The notes under the pieces: generated by a model | Told to the model about the DNA's origin: nothing | The model's input: the letters and a program-made list of their open reading frames with translations, nothing else | Database searches by the model: none | From: Coprinus comatus | Lineage: Eukaryota; Basidiomycota; Agaricomycetes; Agaricales; Agaricaceae | Length of the DNA: 64,000 nucleotides | Direction: 5' to 3' | NCBI GenBank assembly: GCA_034638255.1 | Contig: JAWPGT010000021.1 | Coordinates: 248,001-312,000, forward strand | Shown here: positions 57,801 to 64,000 of the stretch, one piece after another | Layout of the letters: the number at the start of each line of letters is the position of its first letter | How positions within the stretch are numbered: the stretch's first letter is position 1 | Made by a program: the position numbers and the translations under genes

Positions 57801-58195
57801 AGATTGATAAAGGTAAAGATGTAAGAGTAGGAGGTACAGGTGAAATTGGTTCATTGTCACCTGCTGTTTGGACAAAATCGGAAGTTGAAGGAAATACTGT
57901 TGTTGGATCGATATCACCTAGAATTCTTCCTCTTCCTTCTCCTCGTACCGTTCCGACTCCTAGGATTGCAACAGCTACAATTCCAACATCTACTTTCCCG
58001 ACTTCGACTATTCCAACCTCTGGTGTTCAAGAAAGAATAGTAACACTTGATGGTGATGCTACTGCTGTTTATGGTGAAAAGGAGATTGAGTGGTATAATG
58101 CTGTTACACTTGAAAAAGCGTTGGAAGCTTCTTTGAGAGATGTCTCGGGAGCGGGAATGGGAGGTTTTGATGGTGATTTGGAAGAACGGATATGA
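54801..58195 (+). CDS. Large F-box-like protein with acidic, repeat-bearing C-terminus
   Basis: Exon 1 (an upstream in-frame ATG at 54732 is also possible) encodes WPQLPEELVR. An intron follows whose acceptor is the second of two closely spaced 'ctgacag' sequences; it leads into HIATFYLWDRGATVYVPTTW, giving an F-box-like start. The next exon holds Cys clusters (LNCSCVICR, FCGLCLREGL, CRNCRQEWLWRKA) that may bind zinc. An acidic stretch, a Ser/Gly-rich section, then VWRDACRPLYHCRCTICERA after an intron at 56878-56944. The last exon is dominated by Glu/Asp runs and three degenerate repeats each starting RKRS and containing a basic PKKxR-type motif. TGA at 58193-58195. Total about 1,080 residues. 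The role is not known; ubiquitin-ligase adaptor plus nuclear targeting is an inference. Confidence 0.7.
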
Positions 58196-58445
58196 GAAGT
58201 GATTCGACAATTCGACATTTTTACATTCGTTCTTGGATTGGCTTCTTTTTTTTGCCTTTCTTATTCCAGTATTTGATTCTGGTTCAAATTCCGAAATCAC
58301 CAAAAATCCAAAACATCATAACTCCTATGTATAAGTGTTTCCTTTCCTTCGACTTTTCGACCTAAACGCTTATCTCGAATTTTCTCTGACTTGCGGCTCT
58401 GGTTGTATCGCTTGTGCTCGTGCTCGTGCCTTTGATGATCCTGCG

Positions 58446-58473
58446 CCCCCCCCCCCCCCCCTTTTTTTTTTTT
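58446..58473. repeat. C16-T12 homopolymer tract
   Basis: Sixteen C directly followed by twelve T on the plus strand. Confidence 0.9.
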
Positions 58474-59411
58474 GCTTAGTAAAAGAAATCGTTTCAGAAA
58501 ACGTTAAATGTACTTGTAGATTGTGTTTTGTGTCTGTATTCTGCCCTCTCTATTTCTGTTCCTTTCCTCTTTTCTTCTTTTTTTGTCCTATTCCCAGTTT
58601 GCGCTAGTATTAAGTATATTTTTTTTGTTCTGTTTATGCTTTCTTGCGTGCTTTGTTTTATACTTTTTCTCACTTTTTTTCTCCCTTGTTTTTGTTTTAC
58701 TTTCCGTTCTACATCTTTTTGTTTTTGTTTTTTTTGTTACTGGTATTGGTATTGGTATCGGTGTACATACATAACCCCTCATAACATAACCTAAAGAGTA
58801 TTTCTGATTTTTCTTCTTCTGTCTGGTGTCAGTGTTTCGTATTTATATATTTTTTGTTTTTGTTTTTTTTTTGTCTTGTTGTGTGGTTTAAGTTAAGAGA
58901 CTGGTAAAATCATAAATCGTAAAAATTGGCCCTTCGCTTGATGCTTTCCTCCGTGTAATAAAAAATGGTGTTATTGTCAATCAATATAATGTAGCCATCT
59001 ACTACTTCCATTGTGCAGTACTGCAACAGTGAATACAGCATTCATTGATCAATAACAACGCATGTACACCTGTATATGTTGTCCAATGTGCTGTCCTTTT
59101 ACCGGATCGAAGATCGATCGATCGTCAGGTAAGTGTGATTATGAGTGAATTGAGTTTGGCCACAACATATATATATATCAACAATCGACATCACAAGAAA
59201 TGATTCCGAGGATAGGAGTACTAGTGAAACTTGACGATTTGATCGACATACATGATCTCTAAGTTACGTATTTTTGGTATACAATACAGTAACTAAAAAT
59301 AGATCTCAATAATCAATGATTCTCGTCAGGTGTTTAAGTGCAATGTGTTTCATGCATAAAAGTTTCATTCGATGTATGTTACATTTTGTTCTAAAAACGG
59401 CGGAGTGGCAC

Positions 59412-59414
<3 letters not shown>

Positions 59415-59443
<29 letters not shown>
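59415..59443. repeat. (CT)n microsatellite
   Basis: About 14 uninterrupted CT units, close to the predicted 3' end of the carboxylesterase gene. Confidence 0.9.
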
Positions 59444-59445
<2 letters not shown>

Positions 59446-59448
59446 CCG

Positions 59449-61946
59449 CTAGCGCCCATTGGATTTTTGAATAGAAGGCTGTCCTATTATCTTCAATTTT
59501 GACAAGTCCAGTTTCCGCATGATGGGAATGTCTAGAATGAACAGTATCAGTAATTGATACTACAAAATGACACAAGTAGTCAACGATGAGAAGTGAACGT
59601 TGAACATTTGGGGGAAAAAATGATGATTGTTTTTACACCATGTTGTCCCCCAACACCCCAAGCCCTCCCATCTTGTTTTTTTTTGGGTTCGACATACCTG
59701 TGGAAATATAGGAAGAACAGTATTCCAATATTCGCATGATTTGTCAATCATTAGATGATTCCCTGGAATGGCTTCTTTTGTTGATGTTCCTAGGATTGCT
59801 ATTGTAGAAGGATCGAAAGGAGAATAGAGGTTCCAATTCGGAATACGAGGTCCTAATTCTGGATCTGTTTCATTTTTTTTGGGTTAGTTACTTGCTGACA
59901 CTTTATGACTCGGAGTAGAGAAAACGAGGTACTAGCACTACATTTACCTTTTATAAAATTAGTCCAAGCAGTTACCATCAGATCTGAAATTTGGATTTGT
60001 TCAGGTGTAGCTGCGATGAATGGAGGGGAAAGTATAATAGTCCGCCATGTTCCCATCACGAATCGAATATCAGATCCATGAAAAGCACCAATCCTTGTAC
60101 CTCGACTGTTAAGATTTGGGGCAACGTGATCCCATCTGTAACGCCATACAGGAAGATCAAGGGACTTGGTACGATGCGTTGCTAAATTGTGAGCTAGGCA
60201 TAACATATGAGCATCTCGCCACATTGCTGCTGAGGCATTATATGCAGTTGGAAATGATGTAGATGGGACCGGGTAGTACGACGTGAGGGAATGGAGGGAT
60301 GGGAATGGGAAGTTTAGATTGTTGCTTGTACTATAAGTTTGAACTTTGTTTAGATGGTACTACACTAGAGTTATTGTTTATACGTACGCGTATTGGTCGA
60401 TACTTGATAGGTAAGCAGTTGGTTCTCCTTCAACAATCAACGTTCCTTCATCCTGTTTTATTTTGTTGATATAAAAAAGATTGTTGTCATAATAATGAAG
60501 TTGGAACATTACCTTGTTCGTTCCAACCAACAATGGAATTTTAGCTGTATGTCCACTTTTAGTCTGAGTAACATAACTAGCAGAACAAACATAAGAACAA
60601 AAGTTAAGGACGGTTATGAAGTTAATATCACGCACTCCTTCCACACAGTGATATTATCTGTAACTGGTTGAAACTGTGATCCTGTTGTGAGAAGCGCCTG
60701 TCGAACTTCTGTTCCTGGTTTGTCTCTCAGACAATCTAGGAGACCATTTCCCAGGGGACAGTTGAACGTGGCAGCTATTCTACTGATTTGACTATTGACC
60801 GGCCACATTGGTTGAGCAGCTTGAAGTAACCCCATCATTACTTATGAAGCTGGAGCAGAGACAAGATGTTGATAATGTACTTACTGTCGCCGCTCTGCAT
60901 AATAGCGCCACGAATAAGTGGATTGGTTGAATAAGCAGAAAGATAAAAGTTCGTCATCTCTTTTCCGACTGTTAGTTTTGATGACCACAGTAGAAGATAA
61001 TACTTACCTGCACCAACAGATTCACCTTACATATACGTAATTGATTAATCTCGGTTGAACTAAGGCGGCGAGCACCGAGGACAGTAACAATGGTCACTTG
61101 AGCTTACCTCCGAGAGTAATTTTAGTTGGATCTCCTCCAAACTTATGCACATTGGTATAAAGCCATTCCACAGCAGCTCTTGTATCGAGAAGCCCAAGAT
61201 TTTGTGTTTCATTTTTGTCCGCGATCTCTTGAGAGTGAGGGAACCCAAAAAGCGAAAGCCTATAATTGAAACTTGCAAAAACAATGCCCTGTTTATAGAG
61301 CGGGTACTGTCAGTAATGCAGCAAGAGTTGGAGTAAGTCGGTAGCATACTCTGGCAGCTAAGAAAGATCCATCTATTTTTGGGTCGGATGATGAACCACT
61401 GTCAAACCCTCCCCCGCTATATATGTAACACAACAGCACATCAGCCATCTTGTTGTACCTTACTACATAGCTTCCATATAGTGACTTACTGTACATAGAT
61501 GTAAACCGGTAACTTAGTGGCGTTCATAGGGGCAATGACATTGATTCTAAGGCAGTCCTCACTTTGAGTTGAGGTTCCGTTACCCCCGTCGGCTCTTACA
61601 TGGCAGGAGGATAAGCGTAAATCAGAAACATTTCGGTGCGAGCGCACCTTCCTTGCAGACACGCGGGTCCGTACTGAGATCCATCAACGATAGCGTGTGT
61701 ACGAGACAATGGCTGTGGGGGTCGCCAACGGTTTCGTCCCGATGTGTCTTGTGCGAATGGAATTCCTAGCCATTTGGCTAATGGGGTGGGCGGTGTCGTT
61801 TGACCGTCAATGAAGCCTCTCACGCGCCCCGATGATGTAGAAACGACGAGGCCTTGATATAATGGCACATCGCGCGCATTCGCATGCAAGATGTGAGCGG
61901 GAAAGCGTAGGAGCAAGAGAGAAAAGACAAATGCTAGATGGACCAT
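59449..61946 (-). CDS. Secreted type-B carboxylesterase/lipase
   Basis: Alpha/beta-hydrolase that cleaves carboxylic esters, likely extracellular. The ATG at 61946 starts a signal peptide (MVHLAFVFSLLLLRFPAHIL). Exons then give VSTSSGRVRGFIDGQ, WLGIPFAQ, SEDCLRIN (Glu-Asp-Cys typical of the family), an oxyanion-hole HGGGFDSGSS split by an intron, and FNYRLSLFGFP. The nucleophile motif GESVGA is spread over three exons, with an 18-nt microexon (61008-61025) holding the serine codon. Later segments include LGLLDTRAAVEWLYTN before it, and GTNKDEGT (split by an intron, with the acid residue region), and HGSDIRFVMGTW containing the likely catalytic His region. Ten or so exons. The last exon is uncertain: a GT-AG splice from 59697 to 59560 gives a stop at 59451-59449, read-through stops at 59560. 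Confidence 0.85.
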
Positions 61947-61949
61947 GGC

Positions 61950-62575
61950 TTTCGTCGTGTATTAGGGCCTTCTCCAGTCGATTCTGATTTTTACAACGTC
62001 AATTACTCGGTTATACGTCGGGAAAACTTGAGAACCATTCAAGTATTTTCCCGGATTCCCATTTGCTATTTCTGTTTCTCGGAAGTGAGTAGAACTTTCT
62101 CTCTCTAAAATTGTACCATGGTGCGCCCTTTTTGTGTAGCACATTAGTTTGAGTGGTGATGTCAGCACTGCCAACCAGTGTGTTACAGTTGCGGATAGGC
62201 GGATTATACATTAGGCAACTTTCAAATTTCGGCTGATGGATTGTTTCATGACAAGTGGATGCAAGTACTGTCTTACCCTACCTGCAGTGATGAGGAGAAG
62301 AAGTCGAGCTGGGTTGATGGACTGTATTGCGCATGTGATCATCACGGTGTTAAGTCAAATCGGACACACGAATCAAAACAGAATCCGATGTCGTACATCA
62401 ACAACATCAATGATGGTGGTCGTCAGCACTTTCTTCTGTGAACAAACTTAGTTACTGAGATTGCATTTGGTCATTCAGTGATATGAATGTGATGGTATAA
62501 ACCCCACTAGGTCTAGATTTACACACCCTCTTCGCCTTCCGTATTTTTTATCGCCTACGACGTTTATTGCGGCTT
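61950..62575. other. Intergenic, divergent promoters
   Basis: About 630 bp between the carboxylesterase and the gene running off the right edge; no supported frame. Confidence 0.5.
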
Positions 62576-62578
62576 ATC

Positions 62579-64000
62579 ATGCAGTGGGCTGGTTTCCTAC
62601 TTGGCCTGTTACTTCTGGAAGCAAGCTTTACTTTATGTTCGCAGGCGAAGGTTGTGCCTTTCATTAGTCTTGTGAGTTCGTTATCTATGAAACCATAACA
62701 GTCAAAACAAGAAGCACATACTAAACCGCACTAGGGTTTTCTTTTTGACTATAATAAAGTGGGAGAGAACGTTCCAATTCCAATAACAGGTCAAACATTA
62801 ATATCTGCAAAATGTGGGATACAAAAAATCTAACTTCAAGCATCTCTAGCTCAATGTGAAAGGATTAATATTAAATGGTCCCGTGGACAAGATGTTCGAG
62901 GGTGTGTGTGATGAAGGCGATTTCTCATAGTTTATAATCATAAGGCTGAAATTTATCATCAGCCAAAATCCCGTCGCTCCTTACTTTCTTCATGTCTTTA
63001 CATCGTACGTGTAGTCCTTACGCGCATAAAAGATTGCTCACCTATTCTTATTACTCTTAGAGTACACACCACCCCCTTTATCATACCCGCCGGAAATGGT
63101 TTGACCTTTGTATGTTACAACGACTTTTTTGAAGATCAACCTAACGAATTGCGTATTTTGTTGAATAGGATTGGGACGTCCCATTTGCTCCAGGAACGCA
63201 AGTAAGTCGTAATCTTCATATGTCAAAATGTCCGAGTTAACCGTACGGCTTAATTAGTATCAAATATGCATGGTGCGTTCATATGCCTTCATTGGAATCT
63301 CGAAATGGTTGACAAGTGACATAGTTTTCTTCGAATGGGGTACCTGGTGGGTGTCAAGCGATGTACACGATGGTTCAAAATAGAACGGTTGCCAATCCTA
63401 TTTGTCAAAACGTTACGGCGCCACCTCAGCTTGCAATAGAAGGTCGTGTATCTACGCCAGAAGGCCCGATATCACAATACGGGTTTATCAAGCAGGTGAG
63501 TTAAATAGTTGAACTCCATCATGCATTCATTGATCGATTCGTGTTCATTTCTGCTAGTGTACAGACATCTCAATTAAACCACTAGGGGGAGAACCACCGT
63601 ATATCCTTACAGTAAGTGCAAGTTTTCCTTCTATCGAAGATCGTTGTTTGACAATCCATTTATTCGAAAGATTTCACCTCCGTTGCACCCGCCATACAAC
63701 ATCACATCCAACAACAAGGACCCTATCACTTGGACAGTCTCATTGGTAGGTGGTGTATGTCTCTATGCCCCCAAAACTTCATCCCCAATATTCTTAGTCA
63801 TGGTCATACCCGTTCTTCATGTCTCTCCGTAGCGCCGATGGGCAAATGTGGGCAAATGGACCTATGCATGCCGGGGGCTTTGATCCGGATGATAGTTGTT
63901 TATCACCAGGATCCATGTAAGCAATATCGACTCTGTTTCGAATTGACTTATACTTAAATCATGGCCTTAAGACGACGTAGTAAAGCCACGGCACTAGCAG
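62579..64000 (+). CDS. Secreted/membrane protein, 5' part; runs off the right edge
   Basis: A possible first exon at 62579 gives a signal peptide (MQWAGFLLGLLLLEASFTLC). Its join to the following exons is not resolved. From about 63058 a chain of exons joins in frame. They encode EYTPPPLSYPPEM, then DWDVPFAPGTQ, then GGCQAMYTMVQNRTVANPIC, then CTDISIKPLGGEPPYILT, then LHPPYNITSNNKDPITWTVS. The last visible exon gives SWSYPFFMSLRSADGQMWAN, then GPMHAGGFDPDDSCLSPGS, ending at a GT donor near 63917. The 'PPYxLTxxP...YNIT...WTVSL' layout is an immunoglobulin-like ectodomain pattern familiar from single-pass proteins of Agaricomycetes, usually followed by a transmembrane helix. That part is outside the window. 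Function unknown. Confidence 0.55.

Larger units (their letters stand above)
58200..59445. other. Pyrimidine-rich intergenic
   Basis: About 1.2 kb after the F-box-like gene. The plus strand is extremely T/C-rich (58340-58900), producing hydrophobic Phe/Leu/Cys-rich shadow frames. It includes a C16-T12 tract and a (CT)n run listed separately. Confidence 0.6.

Noticed and set aside
58335..58794. Phe/Leu/Cys-rich plus-strand frames
   Set aside because: Products of the pyrimidine-rich tract, not proteins.

Overview
The window reads as nuclear DNA of a filamentous basidiomycete, most likely an Agaricomycete living on wood or litter. Genes are split by many short GT-AG introns (about 45-70 nt), there are no operons, and the content is typical of that group: four multicopper-oxidase laccases, an HsbA-type surface-binding protein, an 8-Cys CFEM protein, a Crinkler-like relic, F-box proteins and a type-B carboxylesterase. 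No rRNA, tRNA or CRISPR array was found.

Layout. 1-12.6 kb is a laccase-rich region: laccase 1 (5' half only, runs off the left edge), an inverted-repeat element with a zinc-finger relic, laccase 2, a small hypothetical protein, a hidden two-intron small secreted protein (9696-10013), and laccase 3 on the other strand. 12.7-26 kb holds a vacuolar M28 membrane protease, an intact HsbA gene, a HUL5/UBE3C-type HECT ubiquitin ligase and a long coiled-coil protein. 26.3-28.4 kb is a decayed Crinkler/kinase-like gene meeting a disrupted gene on the opposite strand. 29.5-31.8 kb is laccase 4, whose copper-binding L4 segment is unusual. 32-37.3 kb holds a DJ-1/PfpI protein, a second coiled-coil protein, a broken HsbA paralogue and an acireductone dioxygenase carrying a single-base frameshift. 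37.3-44 kb holds an unrecognised Pro/Ser-rich protein, the REX4 exonuclease, the CFEM protein and an F-box protein.

44.4-49.8 kb is the most distinctive part: five head-to-tail paralogues of a small, basic, uncharacterised protein family sharing one intron position. Two copies use GC-AG introns there and one has an RGG-rich tail. A second DJ-1/PfpI paralogue lies immediately upstream. 51.7-58.2 kb carries an ABCF ATPase and a large F-box-like acidic protein with repeated basic motifs. 59.4-64 kb carries a secreted carboxylesterase and the 5' part of a secreted or membrane protein that runs off the right edge.

Functionally the window mixes secreted oxidative and hydrolytic enzymes (laccases, esterase, HsbA, CFEM, small secreted protein) with housekeeping genes (HECT ligase, ARD, REX4, ABCF, Pff1-like protease). 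Four otherwise well-preserved genes contain reading-frame conflicts (coiled-coil C-terminus, ARD, HsbA paralogue, REX4 splice). This is either real gene decay or small indel errors in the assembly. All exon joins were worked out by eye from splice consensus and reading frame.
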